Source: Veillonellaceae bacterium | GTDB lineage: Bacteria; Bacillota; Negativicutes; Veillonellales; Dialisteraceae | NCBI GenBank assembly: GCA_025992895.1 | Contig: DAJPGA010000001.1 | Span: 1,196,501-1,260,500, forward strand | Length of the DNA: 64,000 nucleotides | Reading direction: 5' to 3' | Shown here: positions 44,974-54,102 of the stretch, piece after piece | How positions within the stretch are numbered: position 1 is the stretch's first letter | Layout of the letters: each line of letters opens with the position of its first letter | Program-made: the position numbers and the translations under genes | The notes under the pieces: model-generated | The model's database searches: none | The model's input: the letters and a program-made list of their open reading frames with translations, nothing else | Told to the model about the DNA's origin: nothing

Positions 44974-45855
44974 ATGGGTCATATTTCTGTGATAGGCAGC
45001 TGTAACATGGATCTCATGATCGAGGCCGACAGAAGACCACAAGCCGGCGAAACAGTTATGGGAAAGAGACTGATCGTTTCTCCTGGAGGAAAAGGGGCCA
45101 ATCAGGCAGTAGCAGCAGCCCGACTTGGGGAAAAGGTATATATGATTGGCTGTGTTGGCAATGACGCTTATGGCAGCATGATGCTCGATACGCTCAAAGA
45201 GAACGGCGTGAATACGGATTATGTGTCTGTCCTGGACAATGAAGCGACCGGCACGGCGCACATCATTCTGGCAGAAGGCGATAACAGCATCATCGTATTG
45301 AAGGGTGCCAATGACAAAGTGGATAAAAATGTAGTTGATTCTGCTTTTGATATTATCAAGACATCTTCGCTTGTCATGCTCCAGCATGAGATTCCCATGG
45401 ATACTATTGGATATATCATTGACAGGTGCTATGAAGAAGGGATTCCGGTCATGCTGAATCCTGCACCTTACATGGATATCCCTGAAGAATGGATTGAAAA
45501 AGTTACATACCTGACTCCTAATGAACATGAAGCAGCGCTGATGTTTGAAGGAATGGACCGTGATGAAATTCTGAAAGCCCATGCCGGAAAGGTCATCATG
45601 ACCGTAGGAAAAGAAGGCGTTGTTTACGGGGATGGCGATGATGTGGTTCATGTTTCCGGATTTACTGTCTCTGCAGTAGATACGACCGGGGCAGGGGATA
45701 CATTCAACGGTGCTTTCGCAGCTGCAAGATGCGACGGGCTTCCGCTTAAGGAAGCAGTACGTTTTGCCAATGCGGCAGCGGCTTTGTCAGTTCAGAAGAT
45801 TGGCGCTCAGGGCGGCATGCCTTGGCGCAGTGAAGTGGAGGAGATGCTTTCATGA
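44974..45855 (+). CDS. rbsK: Ribokinase
   Basis: 293 residues of the PfkB family. N-terminal VIGSCNMDLMIEADRRPQAGET and GGKGANQAVAAARLG, C-terminal TTGAGDTFNGAFA with the catalytic Asp. It phosphorylates ribose to ribose-5-phosphate. GGGAGG precedes the ATG. It overlaps rbsD by four bases. First gene of rbsKDACB. Confidence 0.95.
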   Translation: MGHISVIGSCNMDLMIEADRRPQAGETVMGKRLIVSPGGKGANQAVAAARLGEKVYMIGCVGNDAYGSMMLDTLKENGVNTDYVSVLDNEATGTAHIILAEGDNSIIVLKGANDKVDKNVVDSAFDIIKTSSLVMLQHEIPMDTIGYIIDRCYEEGIPVMLNPAPYMDIPEEWIEKVTYLTPNEHEAALMFEGMDRDEILKAHAGKVIMTVGKEGVVYGDGDDVVHVSGFTVSAVDTTGAGDTFNGAFAAARCDGLPLKEAVRFANAAAALSVQKIGAQGGMPWRSEVEEMLS

Positions 45856-46256
45856 ACAAGTATGGAATCTTAAACAGCAGCATTGCTAAAGTTCTGGCAG
45901 ATCTGGGCCATACAGATAAAATCTGCATTGGCGACTGCGGACTTCCTGTGCCAAGCGGCGTAGAGAAAATCGATCTGGCGCTTCGTTTCGGTGAACCGCT
46001 CTTTATCGAAGTTGTCAAAGAAGTGGCAAAGAACATGCAGATAGAGAAAATTTATCTGGCACCGGAAACAGCATCCAAGAATCCAAAGCAGTGGGAAGCA
46101 CTGAAAGAAGTATTCCCGGAAGACAAAGTCGAATGGGTCATGCTGAAGGACCACGAACAGCTGAAAGCAATGGAGAAGGATTGCAAGACTGTCATCAGGA
46201 CAGGAGAAGTTACTCCTTTCTCCAATATTATTCTCCAGTCCGGAGTCATCTTCTAA
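45852..46256 (+). CDS. rbsD: D-ribose pyranase
   Basis: 134 residues. It interconverts pyranose and furanose forms of ribose so that the kinase can use it. Typical NSSIAKVLADLGHTDKICIGDCGLPVP (catalytic His) at the start and RTGEVTPFSNIILQSGV at the end. Coupled to rbsK by ATGA. Confidence 0.96.
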   Translation: MNKYGILNSSIAKVLADLGHTDKICIGDCGLPVPSGVEKIDLALRFGEPLFIEVVKEVAKNMQIEKIYLAPETASKNPKQWEALKEVFPEDKVEWVMLKDHEQLKAMEKDCKTVIRTGEVTPFSNIILQSGVIF

Positions 46257-46274
46257 GAGAGGAATCTGAAGTAC

Positions 46275-47756
46275 ATGGATATAAATATGGTAGGGATTTG
46301 CAAATCCTTCGGTACGAACAAAGTACTCGGGGGAGTCAATCTCCATATTCGTCCCGGCGAAGTGCATGCTTTGATGGGCGAAAACGGGGCAGGCAAATCT
46401 ACATTGATGAATATTTTAACAGGGATTCATAAAGCGGATGCCGGAACGATTCTTGTCGATGGAAAGGAAGTCACATTCCAGAACAATAAGGATGCAGAAG
46501 AGCATGGCATTGCTTTTATTCATCAGGAACTCAATATATGGCCGAACTTGTCAGTGCTTGAAAATCTCTTCCCGACAAACCAGCCCAGAACACGTCTGGG
46601 ATTGATTGATTTCAAGGAAATGAGAAGACGCGCTGAAGCAAAGTGCAAGGAAATCGGAATTGAACTTCCTCTTGATGCAATTGCAGGAGAGTGCTCCGTA
46701 GGCCAGCAGCAGATGACTGAAATTACACGAAACCTGATGCTGGATGCCAAGACGGTCATCATGGACGAACCGACAGCTGCCTTGACAGAACGTGAAACCG
46801 ACAGCCTTTTTGCCGTCATGAAGACATTGAAGAACAACGGCGTATCTGTCATTTATATTTCCCACCGCATGGAAGAAGTATTCAATAACTGTGATACGAT
46901 CACCGTCATGCGTGACGGACAGACAATCAGCACGCGTCCTACGGAAGAAACAGGAATGGACCAGATCGTCAATGATATGGTTGGCCGTGTCATGAGCGAA
47001 TATTATCCGGTTCGTACGAACGTTCCGGGCGATGAAGTATTCCGCGTGGAAAACTTCACACAGCCCGGCGTGTTCCGTGATGTTTCCTTCTCCGTCAGGA
47101 AGGGCGAGATCCTTGGCGTGGCAGGGCTCATGGGCGCAGGACGTACGGAAATCATGAGAGCCATTTTTGGCGTCGATCCGCATGAATCCGGCAAGCTGTA
47201 CCTGGAAGGAAAGGAAATCACAATCAAGAAGCCGCTTGATGCAATCAATCATGGTTTCGGGTTCATTACAGAAAACAGAAAATCCGAAGGTCTGATCCTT
47301 GACTTCTCAATCGGAAAGAATATTGCGCTTCCCAGTGAAGAAAGACTGGCCAAGGGCCATGTCATCAATGCCAAAGCTGAACGGGATTTTTCCGAAGAAC
47401 TTTCCCACCGTTTGGGGGTTAAAGCACAGAGCATTGATTTGGCAGCAAGCACACTCTCTGGCGGCAATCAGCAGAAGGTCGTCATTGCCAAGTGGGTAGG
47501 CATGCACCCCAAGCTTCTGATCCTCGACGAACCGACAAGAGGCATCGATATCGGTGCGAAGAAGGATATTTATGATTTGATGAATGAACTGACCGCCAAA
47601 GGCGTGTCCATCATCATGGTTTCTTCCGAACTTCCGGAAGTCATCGGGATGAGTGACAGAATCATGGTTATCCATGAAGGCCGTGTGGCTGGAATCGTTG
47701 ATCATAAAGATGCAACACAGACAAGAATTATGACGCTTGCAACCGGAGGAGAGTAA
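46275..47756 (+). CDS. rbsA: Ribose ABC transporter ATP-binding protein
   Basis: 493 residues, two ABC modules. Module one has GENGAGKST, CSVGQQQM and VIMDEPTAAL; module two has the degenerate Walker A GLMGAGRTE usual for RbsA/MglA proteins, LSGGNQQKV and LILDEPTRGID. It energises import with RbsC and RbsB. 18 bases after rbsD. Confidence 0.95.
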   Translation: MDINMVGICKSFGTNKVLGGVNLHIRPGEVHALMGENGAGKSTLMNILTGIHKADAGTILVDGKEVTFQNNKDAEEHGIAFIHQELNIWPNLSVLENLFPTNQPRTRLGLIDFKEMRRRAEAKCKEIGIELPLDAIAGECSVGQQQMTEITRNLMLDAKTVIMDEPTAALTERETDSLFAVMKTLKNNGVSVIYISHRMEEVFNNCDTITVMRDGQTISTRPTEETGMDQIVNDMVGRVMSEYYPVRTNVPGDEVFRVENFTQPGVFRDVSFSVRKGEILGVAGLMGAGRTEIMRAIFGVDPHESGKLYLEGKEITIKKPLDAINHGFGFITENRKSEGLILDFSIGKNIALPSEERLAKGHVINAKAERDFSEELSHRLGVKAQSIDLAASTLSGGNQQKVVIAKWVGMHPKLLILDEPTRGIDIGAKKDIYDLMNELTAKGVSIIMVSSELPEVIGMSDRIMVIHEGRVAGIVDHKDATQTRIMTLATGGE

Positions 47757-47761
47757 AAAGA

Positions 47762-48700
47762 ATGAATTCCGCTAAAGTAAAAAACATTGTAAGAGAAATG
47801 GGTCCGCTGATTGGGCTGATTCTTCTCTTTATTGTCATTTCTGTATTGAATGACAGTTTCATCGATCCATCTAACTTAAGAAACCTGGCCAGACAGATTT
47901 CCATCAATGCACTGATCGCCTTTGGCATGACCTTCGTCATCCTGACGGGCGGCATTGACCTGTCTGTCGGTTCCATTCTGGCTCTTTCCAGTGCACTTAT
48001 GGCAAGCATGATTGCCAAAGGCACGAATCCGGAAATGGCAATCGTATTCTCTGCTTTCATCGGCATCCTTCTGGGAGCCGTGAACGGCATCATCATTTCT
48101 TATGGCAAGGTCGCACCTTTTATTGCTACACTGGCTACCATGACTATTTACCGCGGTGCTACCCTTGTTTATACAAACGGCAACCCGATCAGCGAATTGA
48201 CAGATGATCCTCTCTTCACAGGTTGTGGTCAGGGATTTGTCCTTGGAATTCCGGTTCCTGCGATTGTCATGCTGATTGCATTCTTCATCCTGTACTTCAT
48301 CCTGAAGAAGACTCCTCTTGGACGTCAGACTTATGCAGTAGGCGGCAATGAAAAGGTCTCCTACATTTCCGGGATTAAGATTGACAGAATCAAGATTTTT
48401 GCGTATGCTTTGACTGGATGCCTTTGTGCGGTGGCAGGCGCTATCCTGACTGCTCGTCTGAACAGTGCCCAGCCTACAGCCGGCATGGGTTATGAACTTG
48501 ATGCTATCGCTGCAGTAGTACTTGGCGGTACATCTCTGGCCGGCGGTAAAGGCCGTATTTCCGGTACTTTGATCGGTGCTCTGATCATTGGTACATTGAA
48601 TAACGGTCTTAACATACTGAACGTATCCAGCTTCTACCAGCAGGTTGTCAAAGGTATAGTTATTTTGCTCGCAGTACTTATGGATCGCAAGAAAAACTAA
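47762..48700 (+). CDS. rbsC: Ribose ABC transporter permease
   Basis: 312 residues with about eight to ten membrane helices. The family hallmarks GGIDLSVGSILALSSA and AVVLGGTSLAGGKGRISGTLIGALIIG are clear. It starts five bases after rbsA, with GGAGGAG as ribosome site. Confidence 0.95.
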   Translation: MNSAKVKNIVREMGPLIGLILLFIVISVLNDSFIDPSNLRNLARQISINALIAFGMTFVILTGGIDLSVGSILALSSALMASMIAKGTNPEMAIVFSAFIGILLGAVNGIIISYGKVAPFIATLATMTIYRGATLVYTNGNPISELTDDPLFTGCGQGFVLGIPVPAIVMLIAFFILYFILKKTPLGRQTYAVGGNEKVSYISGIKIDRIKIFAYALTGCLCAVAGAILTARLNSAQPTAGMGYELDAIAAVVLGGTSLAGGKGRISGTLIGALIIGTLNNGLNILNVSSFYQQVVKGIVILLAVLMDRKKN

Positions 48701-48712
48701 GGAGGAAGACAA

Positions 48713-49630
48713 TTGTTAAAGAAAATCGCTTTGGCTGCAATGATCGGTGCAGCACTTATTTCTGTCGCAGGCTGCGGCTCTTCTGATAAGAAGTCCAACG
48801 GAGCAGCTTCTGGCTCCAAGAATGTTACGATCGGCTTCTCTGTTTCCACACAGAACAACCCGTTCTTCGTAACCATGGCTAACAGCGTAAAAGCCGCTGC
48901 TGATAAAGCCGGTGTCAATGTTAAAATCGTTGATGCTCAGAATGACCCTGCAAAGCAGGCTAATGATATCGCAGATCTGCTCCAGGGCAACATCAGCGTA
49001 CTCATCGTAAACCCGGTTGACTCCGCTGCCATCTCCAACTCTGTCATCGCAGCAAATAAGGCAAAGATTCCGGTTATCACCATTGACCGCTCTTCCGATA
49101 AGGGCGAAGTTGCAGCTCATATCGCTTCCAACAACGTCAAAGGCGGCGAAATGGCAGCTAACTTCATCGTTTCTAAACTTGGCGAAGGTGTTCCGGTTGC
49201 TGAACTGGAAGGTATTCCAGGCGCATCTGCTACACGTGAACGCGGCCAGGGCTTCCATAACATTGCCGACAATAAACTGAAGGTTGTTGCAAAGCAGAGC
49301 GCAGACTTTGACAGAAGCAAGGGCCTGACAGTTACTGAAAATATTCTTCAGGCAAATCCTGAAATCAAGGCTATTTTCGCTCAGAATGACGAAATGGCTC
49401 TTGGCGCAGTCAGCGCAGCAAAAGCTGCTAACAAGCAGCTCCTGATTATCGGCTTCGACGGCACTGCTGACGGCATCAAAGCTGTCAACGACGGCGAAAT
49501 GGCAGCTACCATTGCTCAGCAGCCAGATAAGATGGGCGAAATCGGCGTTGATACCGCTATTAAGCTCGCTAAGCATGAAAACGTAGAAAAGAATATTGCT
49601 GTTGACCTGAAACTGGTTGAAAAGAAATAA
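48713..49630 (+). CDS. rbsB: Ribose-binding lipoprotein
   Basis: 305 residues. A lipoprotein signal peptide with lipobox SVAGC (lipidated Cys21) is followed by the periplasmic-binding domain (VTIGFSVSTQNNPFFVTM ... VDAQNDPAKQANDI ... GFDGTADGIKAVNDGEMAATIAQQP). The start codon is TTG with GGAGGAAG upstream. The lipid anchor would tether it to the cytoplasmic membrane even in a diderm cell. Last gene of the operon; no RbsR repressor is adjacent. Confidence 0.94.
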   Translation: MLKKIALAAMIGAALISVAGCGSSDKKSNGAASGSKNVTIGFSVSTQNNPFFVTMANSVKAAADKAGVNVKIVDAQNDPAKQANDIADLLQGNISVLIVNPVDSAAISNSVIAANKAKIPVITIDRSSDKGEVAAHIASNNVKGGEMAANFIVSKLGEGVPVAELEGIPGASATRERGQGFHNIADNKLKVVAKQSADFDRSKGLTVTENILQANPEIKAIFAQNDEMALGAVSAAKAANKQLLIIGFDGTADGIKAVNDGEMAATIAQQPDKMGEIGVDTAIKLAKHENVEKNIAVDLKLVEKK

Positions 49631-49656
49631 TCTTTTCTAAAATGACAACCTGAATT

Positions 49657-49690
49657 AAAAACCGCGGCCTTCGTGCCGCGGTTTTTCTTT
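49657..49690 (+). terminator. Terminator after rbsB
   Basis: AAAAACCGCGGC-CTTCGT-GCCGCGGTTTTT, a perfect stem. Confidence 0.92.
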
Positions 49691-49752
49691 TTGATTTGAT
49701 ATCGGTAAGCTTTTTACGTGCATTTATTGAATATATTATTCGTTATTATTCA

Positions 49753-49781
49753 TTGACGATGATGCCTGCTAAATTTATAAT
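49753..49781 (+). promoter_or_regulatory. Promoter for murB
   Basis: TTGACG, 17-base spacer, TATAAT (49776-49781). Confidence 0.85.
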
Positions 49782-49817
49782 AGGAGAAGCATAAAAATTA
49801 ATGGAAAAGGAATCTAT

Positions 49818-50726
49818 ATGAATTTAAATGACGCAAATCTTTTCTCCGGCGTTTTAGGAGAAAATCAAATAAAAGTGAACGAACCTATGAGCAGGCATAC
49901 GACATTTGGTATTGGCGGGCCCGCTGATTTTTTTCTGCTGCCTGAAACGACAGAAGAATTATGCATCATTACCAAACTGGTCAGAAAGAATAATCTGCCG
50001 CTCTTCATCCTTGGCGGCGGCGCGAACCTTCTTGTCAGGGACAAGGGAATACGCGGTGTTGTCATCTGCACATCCCGTCTTCAGGGCATTGAAAAAATAG
50101 GAAATATGCTTAAAGTATCAAGCGGCATTCCGACAGCCGCTGTTGCCAGGAAGGCTCTTTCATACGGCCTCTCCGGGATGGAATTTGCAAGCGGCATCCC
50201 GGGTTCTATCGGCGGAGCTGCATTCATGAATGCGGGTGCTTATGGCGGGGAAATGTCAAAAATCATTTCCCAGGCGACGGTCTGCGATACGAGCGGCGAC
50301 CTTGTTGTTTATGACAAGAAGGATCTCGGATATTCTTACCGCCAAAGCCGTTTCATGCAGAAAGGCGAGGTCATTGTAGATATTACACTCTCCCTCAAGG
50401 AAGGCAATGAAAACGATATCAAGGCGCTTATGGATGATTTGAACGGAAGACGCAGATCCAAGCAGCCGCTGGACAAGAAGAGCGCAGGAAGCACCTTTAA
50501 ACGCCCTGAGGGCCATTTCGTAGGCCAGATGATAGAAGAATTAGGGCTTAAGGGATTTTCTGTCGGAGATGCCCAGGTGAGCGAAATGCATGCCGGATTC
50601 CTGATCAATAACGGCAACGCCAGCTGCGAAGATATGCTCCAGCTGATTCATGTAGTACAGGGAAAAGTGAAGGAAGCCTATGGAGTCGATCTGCATACGG
50701 AAGTACAGATTGTCGGAGAAGAATAA
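49818..50726 (+). CDS. murB: UDP-N-acetylenolpyruvoylglucosamine reductase
   Basis: 302 residues. FAD-binding segment RHTTFGIGGPADFFL and LGGGANLLVRDKGIRGVV, then the catalytic stretch GLSGMEFASGIPGSIGGAAFMNAGAYGGEM, and SAGSTFKRPEG with the proton-donor Ser. It is the short (type IIb-like) form. It makes UDP-MurNAc. AAGGAA ribosome site. Followed by the P-loop protein after 60 bases without a terminator. Confidence 0.96.
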   Translation: MNLNDANLFSGVLGENQIKVNEPMSRHTTFGIGGPADFFLLPETTEELCIITKLVRKNNLPLFILGGGANLLVRDKGIRGVVICTSRLQGIEKIGNMLKVSSGIPTAAVARKALSYGLSGMEFASGIPGSIGGAAFMNAGAYGGEMSKIISQATVCDTSGDLVVYDKKDLGYSYRQSRFMQKGEVIVDITLSLKEGNENDIKALMDDLNGRRRSKQPLDKKSAGSTFKRPEGHFVGQMIEELGLKGFSVGDAQVSEMHAGFLINNGNASCEDMLQLIHVVQGKVKEAYGVDLHTEVQIVGEE

Positions 50727-50786
50727 TCCAGTAAATGCTCTTTTTATGAATTGATTGACTGTTTTTAAGAAAGAAGGCAGGCTGCA

Positions 50787-51623
50787 ATGGAAGTCATAGC
50801 ATTTTTTGGTCCACCCGGAACAGGAAAAAGTGACAGGGCTCTTGTTGTAGCCTATGAAAATAAAGCGTCCTGTATTATTGACGACGGAATCCTTATTTAC
50901 CACAGCAGAATCGTGGCCGGCAAATCAGCCAAGCGCGAAGAAAGCCGCCTGAAGGCTGTCAGGCGAGCTATTTTCTGGGATGCGGAGCAGAGGGAAGAAG
51001 TCAGGCAGGCTCTTGAGAAAATCAATCCGAAGCGTGTCCTAATCCTTGGTACGTCGGACCGCATGGTAGAGACGATCTGCGAGGCACTGGGACTTCCAAA
51101 GCCATCCAAGTATATCAGGATTCAGGATGTCGCCCGTCCGGATGAGATGCTTAAGGCAAAAGAAGCAAGGAACAAGGAAGGAAAGCACGTTATTCCTGTC
51201 CCTACCATGGAACTGAAGCCTTACTTCAAAGGGTACCTCATTGATCCGCTCCGTTTCTTCCGTAACAGGAAGAAGGAAATGCCGAAGCGTTTCAGCGAGA
51301 ATGAGGAAAGATCTGTGGTAAGGCCGGTTTTCAGCTATTACGGGAAGCTCTCGTTTTCTGACCGTGTCATTGAGTCGCTGGTGTATTATGCAGTCAGGGA
51401 TATGAAAAAAATCCGCATTACGCATGTCAGAAGCGAGAAAAGCACGGGCCAGATGAATGGGATCATCCTTTTCATTGATGTCTCCGTAAAGCCCGGAACA
51501 CCGCAGGAAATCAAGAAAATCATCCATACGATGAGAGACCGCATCCAAAGGGAAATCGAGCATACGACTGGCATGTCGCTCGATACGATCAAGGTCAATG
51601 TGACGACCGGAGTGACGCGGTAA
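50787..51623 (+). CDS. P-loop NTPase fused to an Asp23/Gls24-like domain
   Basis: 278 residues. The N-terminal P-loop FFGPPGTGKSDRAL (residues about 6-19) is followed by an NTPase-like region with KRVLILGTSDRMV (about 86-98). The C-terminal 70 residues read GIILFIDVSVKPGTPQEIKK...ENTTG-type pattern (here EHTTGMSLDTIKVNVTTGV), close to the Asp23/Gls24 envelope-stress fold: alternating strands, amphipathic helix, TG and VNV. No membrane segment. I do not know a characterised member with this pairing. It sits after murB and before the T-box leader, probably co-transcribed with murB. Confidence 0.7.
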   Translation: MEVIAFFGPPGTGKSDRALVVAYENKASCIIDDGILIYHSRIVAGKSAKREESRLKAVRRAIFWDAEQREEVRQALEKINPKRVLILGTSDRMVETICEALGLPKPSKYIRIQDVARPDEMLKAKEARNKEGKHVIPVPTMELKPYFKGYLIDPLRFFRNRKKEMPKRFSENEERSVVRPVFSYYGKLSFSDRVIESLVYYAVRDMKKIRITHVRSEKSTGQMNGIILFIDVSVKPGTPQEIKKIIHTMRDRIQREIEHTTGMSLDTIKVNVTTGVTR

Positions 51624-51645
51624 AGAAAATCGTCAAATAATTTTC

Positions 51646-51674
51646 TTGACAGAGATTTGTCCATATGGTAAGTT
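51646..51674 (+). promoter_or_regulatory. Promoter for the T-box leader
   Basis: TTGACA (51646-51651), 17-base spacer, TAAGTT preceded by TGG. Confidence 0.6.
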
Positions 51675-51680
51675 AGATGC

Positions 51681-51940
51681 AACTCTAAACGATGAGGAAA
51701 AGAGTAAACAGATGGCGGCAGCCAAGCGAGTCCGGATAGTGGAAGCGGATATGTCAAAACTGTTGAAGTGCATTTCTGAGTTTGAAAGGCTGAAACCAAG
51801 TAGGCTTTCCCGGGTCCTCCCGATACAGAGGCACGGTATGCGGCACAGGCCAAGTACCTGTTAAGGCATGTATGGCGACATATATGCAAAATTAGGTGGA
51901 ATCACGTAGCTCTCGTCCTAAACGGATGGGGGCTTTTTTG
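51681..51940 (+). promoter_or_regulatory. T-box leader, probable tRNA-Cys specifier (TGC)
   Basis: Stem I begins AAACGATGAGGAAAAGAGTA with the AGTA loop element; the distal loop region has CGAGTCCGG...AGTGGAAGCGGA (51727-51749). The arms AACAG and CTGTT bracket the specifier loop, the 3' side of which reads GAAGTGCA (51765-51772); TGC followed by A fits a cysteine specifier. The antiterminator T-box sequence is AGGTGGAATCACG (51894-51906). The competing terminator AGCTCTCGTCC/GGATGGGGGCT with TTTTT lies at 51908-51939. Uncharged tRNA-Cys would allow read-through into metY. Confidence 0.88.
51908..51939 (+). terminator. T-box regulated terminator
   Basis: 11-bp stem with three G-T wobbles, 5-base loop, then a T run; its 5' arm begins two bases after the T-box sequence. 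Confidence 0.85.
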
Positions 51941-51944
51941 ATTA

Positions 51945-51968
51945 CATGAAGAGCAGTGCCTCTTCATG
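51945..51968 (+). other. Second hairpin in metY leader
   Basis: Perfect 9-bp stem CATGAAGAG/CTCTTCATG with a 6-base loop, not followed by a T run. Role unknown. Confidence 0.5.
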
Positions 51969-52002
51969 ATCCGTTTTGAGTAAGCGCAAAGGAGAAGTCA
52001 TT

Positions 52003-52029
52003 ATGATGGAAAGGCGATGTCGTAGTTAA
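52003..52029 (+). CDS. Possible 8-codon leader ORF with a Cys codon
   Basis: ATG ATG GAA AGG CGA TGT CGT AGT TAA, encoding MMERRCRS, preceded at the right distance by AAAGGAGAAG (51988-51997). It lies between the T-box terminator and metY. A Cys codon (TGT) in a mini-ORF next to a Cys-sensing T-box invites the idea of a second control layer, but this could be chance. Confidence 0.3.
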   Translation: MMERRCRS

Positions 52030-52116
52030 GAGACTGGGAAGCATAGAAGAAGCGTATTAAAAATGAGTGCAGAATGACCTGCACGTATAAACGGATTTCC
52101 AAGGGAGGAAAATAAG

Positions 52117-53400
52117 ATGAGCGAAAAGAAACTTCATTTTGAAACATTACAACAGCATGCAGGCCAGGTGCCGGATCCGGTAACAGGGGCAAGAGCCGTT
52201 CCGATTTATCAGACGACATCCTATGTATTCAAGGATGCACAGGAAGCAGAAGACCGCTTCGCACTCCGCAATCCGGGTTACATTTATGGCCGCCTGACCA
52301 ATCCGACGCAGGATGTACTGGAAAAGAGACTGGCAGCCCTTGAAGGCGGCACAGCAGGCCTTGCTGTAGCAAGCGGCGCAGCAGCAGTTACGTATTCCAT
52401 TTTGAATATTGCAGGAGCCGGCGATGAAATCGTTGCCGCATCCACCCTTTACGGCGGCACCTATGAGCTCTTTACCGATACACTGCCGCAGCTCGGCATT
52501 ACGACCCATTTCGTAGATCCTGATCATCCGGAAGAAATTGAAAAGGCGATTACTCCAAAGACAAAAGCAGTCTATATCGAAACATTGGGAAATCCGGCCA
52601 TCAACATCCCGGACTTTGATCTGATCAGGGATATCGCTCATGCCAGGAATCTTCCTGTACTTGTTGATAATACATTTGCTACACCTTACTTATTCCGTCC
52701 TCTGGAACACGGGCTTGACGTATCCATCCATTCCACGACAAAATTCATCGGCGGACACGGCACGACACTGGGTGGTGCTATCATTGAAAACGGAGCATTC
52801 AACTGGAACCAGCCGGAAAGATATCCTCATTTCGCAAAACCGGATGCATCCTATCATGGAATCAATTTTGCAACAGACATCCCGGGAGCCGGCTTCGTAA
52901 CAAGAATCCGTGCCAAAGTACTCAGAGATACCGGCGCAGCCATTTCCCCGATTTCCGCATGGTTCTTTATTCAGGGACTTGAAACACTGTCCCTCCGTGT
53001 AGAAAGACATGTTTACAACGCAACGAAAGTGGCTGAATACCTGGAAGCTCATCCGAAGGTAGCAAAGGTCAACTATCCGGGCCTCAAATCTTCTCCATAT
53101 CATAAACTGCAGGAAAAATACCTGCCGAAGGGCGCGGGTTCCATTTTCTCCATCGAGCTGAAAGACGGGTTTGAAGCAGCCAGAAAATTCATTGACAACC
53201 TCGAAATCTTCTCCGACCTTGCCAATGTAGGCGACTCCAAATCTCTCGTCGTTCATCCGGCCTCCACTACCCATCAGCAGCTTGATGAAGCAGCACAGAA
53301 GGCAGCAGGAATCACACCGGGAACCGTACGTATTTCTGTAGGCATTGAAAATGTCGACGATCTCCTGAATGATCTGGAACAGGCTCTTGCCAAAATTTGA
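52117..53400 (+). CDS. metY: O-acetylhomoserine/O-acetylserine sulfhydrylase (PLP)
   Basis: 427 residues of the Cys/Met-metabolism PLP family. [14 protein letters not shown] at the start, TTSYVFKD, the active-site Lys in [16 protein letters not shown] (about residue 208), and [13 protein letters not shown] near the end. The extra length compared with cystathionine gamma-synthase fits O-acetylhomoserine aminocarboxypropyltransferase, which makes homocysteine from O-acetylhomoserine and sulfide; some members also accept O-acetylserine. The upstream T-box appears to read a Cys codon, which would put this enzyme into cysteine supply. GGGAGG precedes the ATG. Confidence 0.92.
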   Translation: MSEKKLHFETLQQHAGQVPDPVTGARAVPIYQTTSYVFKDAQEAEDRFALRNPGYIYGRLTNPTQDVLEKRLAALEGGTAGLAVASGAAAVTYSILNIAGAGDEIVAASTLYGGTYELFTDTLPQLGITTHFVDPDHPEEIEKAITPKTKAVYIETLGNPAINIPDFDLIRDIAHARNLPVLVDNTFATPYLFRPLEHGLDVSIHSTTKFIGGHGTTLGGAIIENGAFNWNQPERYPHFAKPDASYHGINFATDIPGAGFVTRIRAKVLRDTGAAISPISAWFFIQGLETLSLRVERHVYNATKVAEYLEAHPKVAKVNYPGLKSSPYHKLQEKYLPKGAGSIFSIELKDGFEAARKFIDNLEIFSDLANVGDSKSLVVHPASTTHQQLDEAAQKAAGITPGTVRISVGIENVDDLLNDLEQALAKI

Positions 53401-53464
53401 TGAATAAAATCAGATATCTTCTGAATGCAGGGGAGATCCTGTTCTCTGGTGAAGATTGAAAATG

Positions 53465-53502
53465 AAAAGGCAGTGTGCGGTAATTTTGCACACTGCCTTT
53501 TA
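53465..53502. terminator. Bidirectional terminator, metY / thioesterase
   Basis: AAAAGGCAGTGTGC/GCACACTGCCTTTT perfect 14-bp stem with a 9-base loop. Confidence 0.92.
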
Positions 53503-53521
53503 TAGTGATGATTAAAAAATT

Positions 53522-53977
53522 CTAGCCGTTCCAGTGGTGGGGGATTTCAGGAAATTCTCCGATGACCATCATGTTGGCAAGGATATTGGACATAAGGCGT
53601 CCTTCCTCGTCGCGCATTTCAGCGGTAATGGCGATGGTAGAGCGGCCGCGGTGAGTGACCTTGCTCGTGACGCGGATTGTTTCTCCAGGCGTTACCGTAC
53701 GGATGAAATTCATCGTCAGTGTAACTGTTGCAACGACGGCGCCTACGGTTGCGCTCGTCACACCTGTAACGGAATCAGCAAGCGCGGCAAAAACGCCTCC
53801 ATGAATGACGCCTCTCTGGTTGTTATGCTTTTCGGGGTCGGTCTTAAGGCTGACCGTTGCGCTTCCGCAGTGAATTTCTTCAATGTTGATATGGAAGTAA
53901 TCCATCATGAAATGATTGGGCTTGTATATATCTCTGATGTGCTGCCTGATTTGTTCTGGGTCTGTTAAAATTTCCAT
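53522..53977 (-). CDS. PaaI-type hotdog thioesterase
   Basis: 151 residues. The hotdog signature NNQRGVIHGGVFAALADSVTG carries the catalytic His-Gly-Gly and Asp; then VTLTMNFIRTVTPGETIRVTSKVTHRGRSTI. Probably hydrolyses acyl-CoA thioesters; substrate unknown. ATG at 53977 has GGGAGG seven bases upstream; an in-frame start at 54097 would add an unrelated 40-residue stretch. Single gene on the minus strand, divergent from hslVU. Confidence 0.88.
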   Translation of the reverse strand: MEILTDPEQIRQHIRDIYKPNHFMMDYFHINIEEIHCGSATVSLKTDPEKHNNQRGVIHGGVFAALADSVTGVTSATVGAVVATVTLTMNFIRTVTPGETIRVTSKVTHRGRSTIAITAEMRDEEGRLMSNILANMMVIGEFPEIPHHWNG

Positions 53978-54102
53978 AAATAACCTCCCGCTGAAATAAG
54001 GAACTATATAAACAATCATAATCACGCACCGGGGGGAATTGCAAGAATGAATCATCCTGACAGGAGAAATCCGTTCCACTTTACGATGAGTTTCCAAACA
54101 AC

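Noticed and set aside
51681..51940. SAM (S-box) riboswitch before metY
   Set aside because: The region has the T-box sequence, AGTA stem I element and matching terminator; S-box core elements were not seen.
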